Part shown: positions 33,177-45,605 of the stretch, one piece after another
How positions within the stretch are numbered: position 1 is the stretch's first letter
Layout: every line of letters begins with the position of its first letter
NCBI GenBank assembly: GCA_013396755.1
Contig: VWZF01000294.1
Location: 124,001-188,000, forward strand
DNA: 64,000 bases
Source: Sclerurus mexicanus
Taxonomy: Eukaryota; Chordata; Aves; Passeriformes; Furnariidae
Reading direction: 5' to 3'
Made by a program: the position numbers and the translations under genes
Notes under the pieces: generated by a model
What the model saw: the letters and a program-made list of their open reading frames with translations, nothing else
Told to the model about the DNA's origin: nothing
The model's database searches: none

Positions 33177-36100
33177 TCAAATATAAAAATGATGTCTTAG
33201 GCTTAAGAAAAATGCAAAAAATGTATTTACAGATATCATTGGTTTAAATATTTATGTGTATGTAGTTTTCATTCGAGTTTGATGTTTATTCTAGGTAACC
33301 TTCTTGGATTACATTAAGTATGTTAATTTTAAGGCAAAATGCCTATTGACTTCAAATCCAGTTAAGGAGTGATTTAGATATTCAGAATTTGTCTTTTTGT
33401 AAAGGTTTTCTGTCCTGTAAATGCCTGCAAAAACATGATACGGAGAAGAGACAGTTGCTTGAAACTGGAAACCAGTTTTTCAAGAGGACTTAATAAATCT
33501 AAAGAAATAGGAATCAGGGCATAACACTGACTGAGGTGGCATTTTGTAGCTGATGGGGTCACTGCTGAAGTTTTCACAGAAACACTCAACATGTAGGATG
33601 AAAGACTTAGTCTGGAATGCAGTTGGATAAATGAAGTGGTTGCACGCAAATTAATCTCTGCTGAATATTTACAGATGTTTTCCAAATGTGCCTGTGAGCA
33701 GCAAGTCCTCCTGGAGCATGTTTCATTCAGTTGAGGATGATCTTGTTACTTTGGGAGCAGTGATTTGTTTCTATACCTAATTCTGTTTTAGATGGCTTTT
33801 GTGATTTTGAGCACACTGTTACTTTCCTATGCCTTGCTTTCCTGCTTGTTAGAGATCGCAGACAATGTCTGAACGTTGAACTTTGCTGTTGGACCTTTTC
33901 TTTGTTTTTTGCATTTCAATGAATGATAGGTTTTCAAAGATAAATTACTAGTTTACTGAACAACTTACTGAGTAACAAAACATTGAGTGATCTTAAAGTT
34001 TTACAATCTCTGTTTTGAAAAAAAATCAGTGAGGCGTAGCATGAGGCTTGATGTACAATTAAGGTACCCAAGAGCTATTTGCCACTGTACAGAAGGAGTG
34101 TATATGTGTATACAGTAGAAAAACAGTGTACTGGAAATAAACTTTCCAGGACTGTGGCCAAGTTTAGTTGAGAAAGAGCCTGCTTCTTGCACAGGGTGTG
34201 CTTCTACTGTCACAAGAAATGAAGCAACCGGAAGGAAAATATTTTTATTTGAAATCATATAATAAAGTGTTCAAAAGAGTATATTCATCTTTAGACTAAC
34301 TATTAAAAAAATATTTATTGTGTTCTTGAAGTGGATCCTTAGAGGTTCTGAGCCACCCAGAAGTACTGAAAGTAGTAATTGCAAAGGGAACTGATGGTGT
34401 TTGGCACCATGATGGACTGAACGCACAGTGAGCAAAATGTAAGTAATGTATTATTTTTAATATACTCTGCAGCAAAGGTAAATACTGTGTGAATAGCTAA
34501 CAAATTTGTTATTCAAAACAGGAACATGCTGACTCTGAAGAACTTTCTGAGGGCAAAACCTCAACAGTAGTTAAATGAAAGGCTTTTAATGGATATGTGG
34601 AATGCAGTTTTGGTGTATCTGTAGCATACACTGTTAGAAGCATTCATATTAAATAGTAGCAAGGAAAGTAAATAGTTGCTCATGAAACAGCACTGAGAAG
34701 TCAGAGTAATAATATTGGTAGTAATATTCAATGGACAATTCAGACTAATAACACCTGCTGTAGAATTCAATGCACTAGTTTAGGTAACATACTATGGTGA
34801 ACATAATATTTTAATAGTTTGTGAGTTAATATTGAATGGTTTTGTGGATCAAATGACAATAGACAGCATGCAGTTGCTAGCAGAAATTGATAGTCTAATT
34901 TTAATGCTTGTATTTTGTGTTTTTGCTCTGACACCTGCTTATTTTACTTTTAACTGGAAACACGATGAGGAATTGCACTGAACAAGTTTAACATTTGCAT
35001 ACAGAAGAATTTGGAAATTACTTGTCTTCATCATTTTGTGGCACTAAAATGTACCTGGTTGCATCAGACAGTAGAATCAAACCAAGGTTAAACATTTTAA
35101 TTCAATTAGAATTGTTTTGACTTTTGTTTACAGACAGTAATACAAATAAACTGTAATCCTCTATGAAAAAAATTATTTTAAGGAGGTTTCCAAAAAGTCT
35201 GTGTTTTACTGAACTGATAGAGAAACAGACTTTGCTGTTCACTGAAAATTCATCAAGTCATCCATTTTTTTGTGTGTATGGCTTTGTCATCTGGAAAGAT
35301 AAGAATGTAGTGGGGATACAGATTGTGCAGGACTTGTGCCTAAGCCCTTGAACACATCCTGTCTCCATCTCTGTGCATTAGATGGTGTAAGAAAAAATAC
35401 AAGACATGGGCCAAATCTAGGTTTGATCCTTCCCCTAATCTGTCCTCTCAGTCTTCAGCTGTTACTTGACTGTCTGAAGTCAGAGCTTGTATTCAGGCCA
35501 CTGCATGTAGCAGCCTCTGAAAGAGCTACACAACTTTACTTATTGAACAGCATTTCTATTTTTGGGCATCAAAAAACTTTGTGTGGCAGTGAGCTCCACA
35601 TAGCCATGTGCTGTGTGGAAAGGATGTGGAGAGGTTTGCACTTTCTATGGGTACTCCTTGGTTCTTCTCCTATTTAAAAACGGAGGCTAATACTGCTGTT
35701 CCTGCACGGTATTTGTGATTACCAGTTACAGGGAGCTTTTCAGGTGAAAAGTCCTTCTTTCATGGTCTCTTCTTCCTTGAACTGTCCTGAAGGACCGGGT
35801 ACTTCTATCATCTTGACTTCCATGCAGTATAAATTGTCTTTGCTGAGGATATAGGGTATCTTGGGCTTTGGAGGACAAAAATGAGGCAGCAGCTGACACA
35901 TCCCTTTGCATACTCTGCTTTTGTGCAACTAGGAGTTAACGTCTATGGATTTTCTAGGCCTATGGGATAAGGAAGTATCTCCTGAAAAGGGCATGTTTTC
36001 ACAAAGTCCTTTCTCTTGAGGGAAGAAGGGTATTGCTCTCTTGAAGAAGCTCTTAAAGCATTAAGCTCTAGTGTGACTGAAAACTAGAATTTTGTATCAT

Positions 36101-37843
36101 TGTTGAACGGTTTGAACAGGAGAGAGCTTGCATATAAAAGCAAAGACTTCTGTTTACATATGAATCTCTTGGTTCTCACCAGTGCTAGCAAAGGAAATAC
36201 ACAGGAATTTCATTGCCCTTTAATGAGGTTTGAGCCGAAAATGTTAATTTAAAGAAGGCAAGTTTGCTAGACTTGTTACTCTTTCAGTAAATGTATTTCT
36301 AAGCATGTTCTGCTACATTCAAACAAAATGTCCAGATTAAACTGTTCCCAGTTCATGCTTCTCATTAGGGAAGTGCATTATGGAGCATTACCATTGCTCA
36401 GTAGTTTCTACACGTATCACTCACTCACTGTATAAGTACATTTATTGACATTGAATGAGCTGAAGAGGAACTACTGGTGTAAAACATTGTGGAAAATATG
36501 GAAAAAGATGTAGAAAAATTATAGAACAGGGAAATGCTTAGAAAAAAACCCAGTTAAATCATCAGTACAGTATTATCCTATCAGGATTATCTTAATAAGG
36601 TTTTAATTAATAATAGTCCCTATTAATTCATAGTGCTCATGACAAAAAAAGCCACTTCACTTTTCTGATTTTCTTCCAACTGGAAATTGCAAATCAAACC
36701 CAGAATGCTAATAGTTCCTGAGAAACTGAACCTAAATGTGATTTAGGCAGATTATCTCACTAGGAGATCAACCCAAGATCTCAGATGCAAACTAACTTCC
36801 GGATGTCTAAAACCCAGCTGCAATTTTGTGGCTTGGGTTTTTTCAGCTTTCACTAAAATCCATGTTTCAAAGTAGTATTAACAGGTGGATTAAAGTTTGC
36901 AAATCTTTGCACCCCTGAGAGATTTCTTCCTAGTCCCTTGCTGTTATAAATCTGTTTGTCCCCATACGAAGGACACTTTCTGCCTCAAAAATGTGGTTAT
37001 ACAGTTTCAGTACCAGCATTTGCTGGTCTCCTGGTTTTATTCAGATGTTTATTATCTCTATGAATATGACCTTGATCTATCCCAAACATTGTTGTCTCCA
37101 TTATATCCTTTCTCTTTCAGTTCTTTCACCTTCTCCTCATGCAAACATCTCACTTTGGATAGGGCTTTGAGGGAAATTAGCCCCTAATTGTATTTCTTGC
37201 AGGTATTTTTAAGTTCTCTACACCACCTCAAATAATTAGCTAGTGGCCATCAGCAGAACAACTGCACAGGTTTATTTTATTAGTGAATTTAATAGGTGTT
37301 TAGGGTGGATGAAGGCTAGGCTGATGGAGTAGCCTGTGTTTTATTGGGCACGAGTTGTACGAATGATTGTTATGCCACTTTCTGATAATTTAAAGTAGCA
37401 GAACAGTAGCAGAAGTACAGAAATACAGAGGCAGTAAAGCAATTGTGATTGATTAGGAAAAGACAGTAAAATCAGCAGTAGGATTTAGAAGACCTAAGAA
37501 CAAATGTTATCCTTTTCATTTGTTTTGAGGATCATTTGAAGATAATACTTGCTTGAGGATAAAATGCTTTGTGTGAGATTCTGCTGTTAAAGGAGGACTC
37601 TTAAGCTTCCAGGGGAATTTTCTGGATATTACTAAACAATTTGTACTTGCCTTGGTAGGTAATTGGTTCCAGGTCCTGGCTTTGCCTGTTCACGTGGGTG
37701 CTATTTTGTCCTCTTGAAGCTTGTGGCTGTGGTACCTTGCTGAAGAATTGCCAGTGAACTTCAAAATCTGTGTGGATGCAAGGCATGTCCCATGCGTCTA
37801 TAACCTCAGCAGGGTACAGACAGAGCAAACTTGTGGTTTGGAT

Positions 37844-37883
37844 CTTGCTCACCTTTGATTCACCTTGTTCACCTTTGATTGAA
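37844..37883. repeat. Tandem 20-bp duplication
   Basis: CTTGCTCACCTTTGATTCAC is followed directly by a copy with three changes. A partial third unit (TTCACTTTTGAT) comes just after. Confidence 0.8.
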
Positions 37884-40800
37884 TTCACTTTTGATAGGCT
37901 AGTTTTGAGATATTTTGTATGAGAGGATTTTAACATGCCACTTCAGTTACTAGGGTTTCTGCTGACTAGGGACAATAGTAGCAGAGCCAGTGACTGTGTG
38001 ATATGAAACCCTGTGTGTTCTGAAGTGTTGAGTTGTGACTACATGCACAAACTTTTGAAATATGGCAGAGATAATTTTCTTACTTTTGAAATTTGTAGCA
38101 TGGACTCTTCTTCCATTTGTTTTACAACAAAGAAGTAATTATATTGTGCTTGTATTGAAGACTCATTTTTTGAAGGAGGTCTTATTTTGTTTTCATGCTG
38201 GACTTTAAACTGATAATGTTTGTGGAGTTGTGAAAGTATAAGAGAAAGAAAGTTAAGCTGTTGTAGTTTCCTATGTAATACTTATATATGTAACTAAATC
38301 AGTTTATTCATGACAGGAGGAATCTTCATCAAAGTAGTGGGGATGAAGTAATGATTTTCTGTTCTAGTATATTTCCTCATTTCAGTTGATCTTTGCAGTG
38401 CATAAGAAATGATGTATCTGAAGTATTACTGACATGAAGTGGAGGTGAATCCAGTGATTTGTGTGCCACAGAAGATACCTTCTCCTCACTGAAGGTTTTC
38501 ATTGAAAGTATGTCCTAGTAGACATAGGCTTTCTTAGCACTTCAACATCATGCATGTTGATTTTGACCATTGCCATGCACCATTGATGAAAACACAATCT
38601 AGGGGATTCCTCAAGAAGTGCGGTAGTGTGGTCTCATTAGTGTAATGGTCTCATTAAAAAAAAAAAAAAAGTCTTTAACTGAACCTAAAAATATGAAGGT
38701 GAATTTCATGGTGTTTTGACTGTAGGGTTACTCATGTAAGGGCTACTAAGTTTCTCTTAGATGCTGGATGAAAATGATTTTATTCCAGTTGTGCCAGATG
38801 TCATGTGGGTGAAAGTGGGGGTAGCAGTTTAGGATCTTATAATCAAAGCAGAGTAAGCTGTACATTGTTCAGGCTAGGTTAAAATCTTTTAACAAAATAT
38901 CAGGAGAAACAGCAAAATGAGAGTTCATTTTTTGCTGAAACCCGTTTTCCTTGTATTTCCATGGCTGTCTGGAGTAACCATGAACTAGGTTGGCTGCCAA
39001 AAAGAACACTTGCTAACAGATTTAAGATAGAAGATGAAAAGGTAAATGCTAAGCCCTTGTAGTGACATATGTAGGTTAGGAATTTGGGGGTGGAACTTGC
39101 TGAAGTTCGAACAAAAGTAAGTCAGAATGCGATGTTAGTACATTAGGTGAGATTTTTTTTCAGGGGCTGTGTGGATGATACATGAATAGTGTGGGATGCT
39201 TTCTCTCCCACTTATTCTCAGAGGGAGATGAAAAACCAGAATGACAAAAGAAATTTTAAAGTAAATAATAAAGGCTTTAAAAGAATCTGTAGTCATTATA
39301 CAGGTTAGTGATAGAGAGTCCTACAGGCAAGAAGAATTTAGAAATTGTTTGAGCTACTTATCAATTGAAGAGCAAATAGGTCTGAAATTTAAGGACATTT
39401 TCATGGAAAACATCTATTTCTAGAAGTGCTTCTTTCCCAAGGACATATCAGACAGTTATTTGAGTGTCTAGCTTCTCTCAATTTATTCCATTTATAGCTA
39501 TCTTGCTAAAGGTGAGATATCCTTGTAAACATTGCTTTGGTGTTATAAATGAAGGTGCTCCCACACTCCCATGAGTCTACCAGCTGTCACTGCACAGCTC
39601 TGAAGAAGTGGCCTCCAGGGTGACCCTAGGCTGAATGTCCAGTGCTTCTTGCTTGCCTGCTGTCACACGGACACCCTGCAAGCTGCCTGCCTGGCAGCCC
39701 TTGATGCTTCGGACCTGCATGGGTGTGTGGAGTCCTATGTGTACTCCAGCTGCCCTGGCTAACACCTGCCAGCTCACCTGCAGGAGAGATGGCACGTGAG
39801 TTCACTCATAAGGGTGACCCTCAAGCTAAACTGAAGCAGCCAGTGTAGTTACCACAATAACTGCTGGGGACAGGAAATGTGTTATCCCACTCCAAACTGA
39901 TTTATAACACAACTTTTAAAACACAGAATATGTGCTCCTATGGATCTTAAGCTTTGTAAATCTTTGTATAAGACACCATGCACTGGGTGGTACAAACTAT
40001 AGAAGGAGGGTAGTATAGGTTCAATATTAATTTGCCTTTTTCTTCCAATAGCTTATTAAGTTCACAGTCAAACAGGCTAAGAATGTTGGATGTCATTCAG
40101 ACACTGTAGATGACCATAAATCTGCATCAAGAAGCCTATACTGGAGATAGTGAAGTAACTTCAAAGGGAGAGCCCTCTCTTCTCATTAACAGATGGCAAG
40201 TCAGACTTGTGAGTAAGAACTGTCCACCTTCAGTTTGGCACTGATATCCTTCTCCCACCTTAAACTCCTCCTAGTTGTTCAGGAACATAAGACTGAATTT
40301 ATATTGCTTAATTAAAAAGGGCAAGGGATTGATCCAAGTCCAAATGGCTCACGCTGTCTCATGTCCACACTACTTACACTTACCGCCCTCCCTGGCAGTT
40401 TGGGCTTGGAGAGAGCTTGCTGAAGTGCTGTAAAACTGCCTGGGACTTAAGGAAGGGTGTGGGTGACCAGGGATCTAGCAGTTCTTTAATTTAGCAGTCC
40501 AAACATAGCTAAAGAAGGTCAGAAAAACCCTTTCACTCCCTCTAAGGAAAGTTAAGGGAAGCTCTGCTTGTAGGGTGATGTACTTGTGCCCTCAGCCTCA
40601 GAGGGGGACTGTACCTGGACTAATAACAGCATAACATTATCCTGGCAGGGCTAAGGGGATATTAGAGCTTCAGTAGAGAGGATGAATCCCAGCTTCATCC
40701 TTTGAGGAAGGAGCACCTAGCAAGGGGCTTCCTATGGGCTCTTGGTTAACCTTGTGAAAAACTGGTGGAGGAAGGAGACCAGAGTACACCCACTTCAGAG

Positions 40801-41476
40801 CGAGTCTGGCAGCTGAGCAGCAGAGACCGGAGTCTGAAGGGAGTGAATCATAATGAATTTCTGAGGAGGGTGAACCAGACAGGAAGGGAGGCTCAATCTT
40901 GCTGGGGAAAGGAACATATTTTCCCTTTTTTCTCTCTTTCACAAGAAGAAGATAGAGCTCCAGGGTAAGGAAGAGCTGAAGGACGGAAGACTTCCTCTGT
41001 TTCTAAATAAAACCTTTCTTCTTCTGCTTCACTGACTTGTGCTTGCTTTCCTTCTCACTGACCCTAGGGATCACCCCTTCATTTTTGTGAGAATGTACAA
41101 CAAAACTGGTCAGCACTATTGGTCATCTGAGTAACCTGTTGTTCCGCTGCACACCCACCTTCTATGTGCTGAACTATTGGGGCATTGACCTGCATTACTG
41201 CTGCATGTGCTTTTTGATCATCCTTTAATTAAAAGGTGTATGTTTCTTTCCACATGACCACCAGTCTCTCTCTTCCCTTATACAGTTGTGAGGAACATGA
41301 GTAAAGAAGCATTTTTTTCCTGATTATTGTTGCTTTAAATATGTAGGCAGTCTAAATCTGGTCATGGTCTGTGAGCTTAAAGAGTCTGGCTTACAGTTTG
41401 ATAGTATGGTCAAATATTTGTATATATTTCTTAAGTTAATGAAAATTACAAAACATAAAGCAGTTTGCATTTGGGT

Positions 41477-41535
41477 TTTGGTCTGGGTTTTTTTTGTTTT
41501 TTCCAGTTTTTTGTTTGTTTGTTGTTTGTTTGTTG
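41477..41535 (+). repeat. T-rich TTTG low-complexity tract
   Basis: Runs of T with interspersed G, including GTTTGTTTGTTGTTTGTTTG. Low-complexity DNA without coding meaning. Confidence 0.8.
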
Positions 41536-43082
41536 CCTTCTTTTTTAAATAGTTTTAGGGAAAATCAGTTTATAGCACTTGGAAGCCCTTGATTCTTTTC
41601 TTTGAGGATGCAAGAGGTATATTTACTCTTGCATTTAATGCTAAATACAAAAGAGTTGAATTTAAGCAATTGTGAAAAACTCTGGTGATGGGATATAGTT
41701 GTTTTGCCTTAAAATAAAGCACAGTGAGGGGCTGTGTTCAGGCTGTGAGCTTCTTAGAAAAAGCTGGGATTTCTGAAACTACTCTAAGCACTCTGTAAAT
41801 TTGGAAGTCAAGTCAAATCTCCTGAGCAAGTAAAGTCTTCTAAGCAAAAGAGGAATACAAGACTTTCAGTATGACTACATCTTGTGTATTAGGTATTAGG
41901 TATCTTGGAAACTGATTCTGTTAGCAGCACATTAATGTAACACATCTAGGGCCTTTCATATAGCTCGGCAATTAAGACAGTTGGGCCAGACTAACTGCAT
42001 TGAGGTTCTTTGCAGGAGTGAAAACATCTTTCCTCCTTAGAGCCCGAGAAAATTAAGTTTTTTGGTGTCTTGTCATTCAGAGTGTTTTTCCTTTTGGCAT
42101 GCTAACTGAAAGGACCACCTTTAATCCTTCTTCTGGAATTTTCTTACTATTTGCTTTATGCTGCAGTGCTCCATTGTCAGATTCAGTCATAAAGACCTCC
42201 AAAGAAGTGTTTTACAGGAGAATAAAGGGAGCATGCTCTCCATGGGACCATTCTTGTGATGGCAAGTGATCTTTGCTCTCAGAAGAAAAAAAGGGAGAGG
42301 TTTTTAGATCTTGGCACACTGCTTTGGGTCTTTAAAATCTAGCTAGATTTAAATACTCAAATCCCTTCTTGCTAATCCACCACTCCATGGTTTCTGTAAG
42401 CAAAAGCCCTTGTTTCTGTGCAAGACAAAAATTTTCTTGTACAGATCTAATAGTTCTCTGCTTAATCTATTACTTGAATAATTCTTATAAAATCAGCCTG
42501 TATGCTTCATCCTCTTCTGTTTTAAATGACAGTGACTAATTTGCAGAACCAGTATGCCTGCCCCAGTTTGCATTCAAGGGCATTAACTAATCTAGTTAAC
42601 AAACTAATCTAGGTTTACAGAAACCAAAGAGAACAAGCAGCAAAGGAACAGTTGAGACTGAACAGTTTCCCCCCATGTGGACACAGTTCTCTTGGGTTTT
42701 CCTTTGCAGAGAATTGAGCTTTTACTCAGACTCACAAAGTTCTTGGTTTTGTCATTGCGTGGTAAGGTACAGGCAACAGTGAAAAAGAGAACAAACTGGA
42801 GCTTACACAAATGGATTTCAGAAGTCTCAATGTGTCTTCAATGAAGGACTTCGAAGCAAGTTTATAAAATGAAAGGCTGACTTGGCAAGAATTTCTAATC
42901 CTTTTAAAAAATACTTCTAAAAAAAGGAATATTAGAGAATGAAAGTTCAAACTGCCTACATTGCAGTATACAAATTAGTAAGCAGGTCACCTGCTAGTCT
43001 CCTTGTCCCTGGTACCTGGCACTAATATTTTCTCCCTCAGGGATATGTACAGTATCCTAAATCCCTCACAGAGTGTTACTCT

Positions 43083-43232
43083 TTTTTTAAAGTTACTTGG
43101 GTTTTGTTTTTGTAGTTTGTTTGGGGATTTTTGTTTTGGTTTTGGGGTTTTTGTGTTTTTGTGTTTGTTTTTTGTGTGTTTTTTGTTTTGTTTGTTTGTT
43201 TGTTTTTGTTTGTTTGCCTTTTTTTTTTTTTA
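43083..43232 (+). repeat. 150-bp TG-rich low-complexity tract
   Basis: A long stretch made almost wholly of T with G runs (GGGG at several places), ending in (TTTG)n and a poly-T run. The open frames over it on both strands are artefacts of composition. Confidence 0.9.
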
Positions 43233-44107
43233 ATCCAGCATAGAAATATCTGGCTAGTGTAGAAATATGTGGCATCAGTATATCTTAGCAGTACTTTTCA
43301 AAGATCAGTGCTAAAAACATTAATTCTTTTGAGGTTAGATATAATGCTGAGTTTATGAAGCTTCTGAAAGAGCACTGGTGGAATGACCAGTATGTAAAAT
43401 TCTGCCCAGTGGACTGTACTACTCAATAATTATGAAATAAAACTCCATCACTGAAACAAAAAGTAAAAATTCTTCCTTTAGTTTCAGAGATTTTTGTCTT
43501 AGCAGGGCAATTAAGCCAAAAAACTCCAGGATACTAATCCCAGTGTACCCTCTGTGAGTGCCTACTAAGCCTTTTGAGCTGAGAATACAATGAGACAGGC
43601 AACCAAGGTAGTGAAACAGTGTTTTCTGGAGGGTTTATAGGAACCAATTGTATGCAATTTGTTTAAATTAGTGGTGAGCCGCTCTACATCAACAATTGTC
43701 TTAGTGCTAGTAAGTAGGAGTGTCTGGAGTGTGGCACTTTGCATACTCAACTCGAATCTATACTTCAAGAGAAGTCAGATTTTTCAACATGCCCAATGCT
43801 TTCATAGCAAAAGGATAGAGCTGAAGCTTTTCTACTCAGATATTTTTACAAGTTCTTTTTTTTTTTTTTTCTGTTTTGTCAGAACTGGGCAAATTGTTAC
43901 CACTGTCTGTTGAAGCTAATAAATTAGCTGTTGCTCCTATATTTCCTGCAACAATCCTGTTAAAAGGCACCATTTCTGTCAGAATATCCCATGGCTGATG
44001 ACCGGGGGGATTGCTCTTGCCTCTAGATGTAGTTACCTAATTAGAGAGTCTTCTGTTATAGAACTCTTTAACCTGTATTTCCTCTTCTTAGCTCAAAGAG
44101 GACATAA

Positions 44108-44246
44108 AATCAGAATGGTTGGGGCTGGAAGGGACCTCTGGAGATCATCTACTCTAACTCTCCAACTAGGAGAGCAGGGTCGCCTAAAGTGGATTGCATA
44201 GGATCACATCGTGTCAGGTTTTGAATATCTCCAGAGGTGGAGACAT
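44108..44246 (-). mobile_element. CR1 fragment, minus strand
   Basis: The reverse complement of a CR1 3' region: 'TTGGGGCTGGAAGGGACCTC', 'GAGATCATCTACTCTAACTC' and 'AGAGCAGGGTCGCCTAAAGT' -type blocks, ending in 'GAATATCTCCAGAGGTGGAGA'-like sequence. A short, decayed fragment. Confidence 0.88.
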
Positions 44247-45479
44247 GAGCATGGGAAAATTACTTTTGCCAGTGCCATGGCCACTACTACAGTTCCTCTG
44301 CTTATTCTCCTCCTTCCTCTTTCATGTCTCTCTCCCCATCTTCCTTTCAGACAAATTTGTTAGAGAAAGAGTGAAAATCCTGATTTACAGTGCCCAGCGG
44401 GGGAACTTTTCCACCTGTGAATGAGATTTGGAGCAAAGCTTCCTCACTACTCTCTCTGCTTCTGTGGGTACCATACAAAGCTCCTGTCAGTTCACATCCT
44501 TTGCTGTAGTGTGGGCCATCAGCAGCACTATGTGTTTCTGTGTATTTAAAGTCCTGATGGATTTTAAAAAGCCTGAGAGCTAGGACCTCTGCTGTGCTCT
44601 GTAAGAGGTCTCATGGTCTTGCTTCTATACTTCTCTTCAGTGATGAGGAGAAGCAAATGGTGACTGCTTTCAACACCATAGTGGTAATGACCATCATCTT
44701 TCAAGCACAGCATGTAGCCCTGTCACTTGATGAGTTTCAGCATGAAGATGTTTCCTAACAGGAGAAACCTTTTCTTTAGGAGTGAAGAGATTTTGAAGTT
44801 CTAGTTTGGGGTACTAGTTTATGGTACTTGGGGCAAATGCTGCCCCTCTGAGAACAAGATCCGCTCTGAGCAAGTTAGGGTGGATTTGAATAACAGATGG
44901 GAAGGTAAAAGGGCTCTGAAATTTCTCTGCAGAGAGCACAAGATCTTCTCACTATAGCATCCAACCTGTATGCAGAGGGATTTGTGTGAGTGGACTTCTG
45001 TGAGTGGAGGAGAGGGAGAAAGAACAAAGTCAGTAAATCCGCTGGTACCCAGATGTCCAGCAAAGGACCTTTGCATTTTTGTGGGTGGCAATCAAAATTT
45101 TTGGGTCTTATTACTGAAATTTCTTCTCTTCCACAAAACAAAATTAATTTTAATTTTATTATAAAGAGTCTTTCTGAGCTTCCATGTACTATACTGACAG
45201 TATTCACTGTGTACTCCTCTCCTTGCTCTTCCAGGCTCATGCGTACCATGAGATTACTAAAACTTTACAAAATGACCCGTGTTTTGATTCTTCTTCATCA
45301 TGTAGCAGCCATTTCAGTTGTGTCCACTTGACTTTACTCCATTTTTTGGCAATACTGTAATGATGATTTAAGAAAATAATGCCTAAACAGAAACCAAATA
45401 GTAATATTTATGATGGATGTACAAGGACCTGAAAGAACACTTACAGGACAATTTTAGTATTACTGCCCATCCTCTAATT

Positions 45480-45605
45480 TGTGGAGGTCTCCCTGCAGGG
45501 CCTCCCTGCCTTTGAGGGAGTCACCAGCTCCTCACAGTTTTGTGTCATCTGCAAACTTGCTTGGTATCGCTTCCAATCTGCATCCAGATGTTTCTGCAAA
45601 TAATC
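45480..45605 (-). mobile_element. CR1 fragment from the ORF2 region, minus strand
   Basis: GTTTTGTGTCATCTGCAAAC followed by TTGCT is the complement of the conserved CR1 reverse-transcriptase segment encoding the AGCAAGTTTGCAGATGACAC motif (the KFADDT region). Flanks are decayed. It is a different part of CR1 from the other copies in this intron. Confidence 0.7.

Larger units (their letters stand above)
31721..44107 (+). other. FGF14: FGF14 intron 1, ordinary AT-rich part
   Basis: AT-rich intron with no coding exon recognised. Contents I can name: unnamed repeat copy B (33084-33176), a 20-bp tandem duplication (37844-37883), a poly-A run at 38656-38670, a locally GC-richer patch around 39550-39810, an LTR-like stretch with AATAAA near 41006, and TG-rich tracts near 41477 and 43083. 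Confidence 0.6.

Noticed and set aside
37601..37936. 111-codon minus-strand open frame
   Set aside because: No family resemblance, ordinary composition, overlaps a tandem duplication; likely chance.
43093..43275. Lysine/threonine-rich minus-strand and phenylalanine-rich plus-strand frames
   Set aside because: Translation of the TG-rich low-complexity tract.
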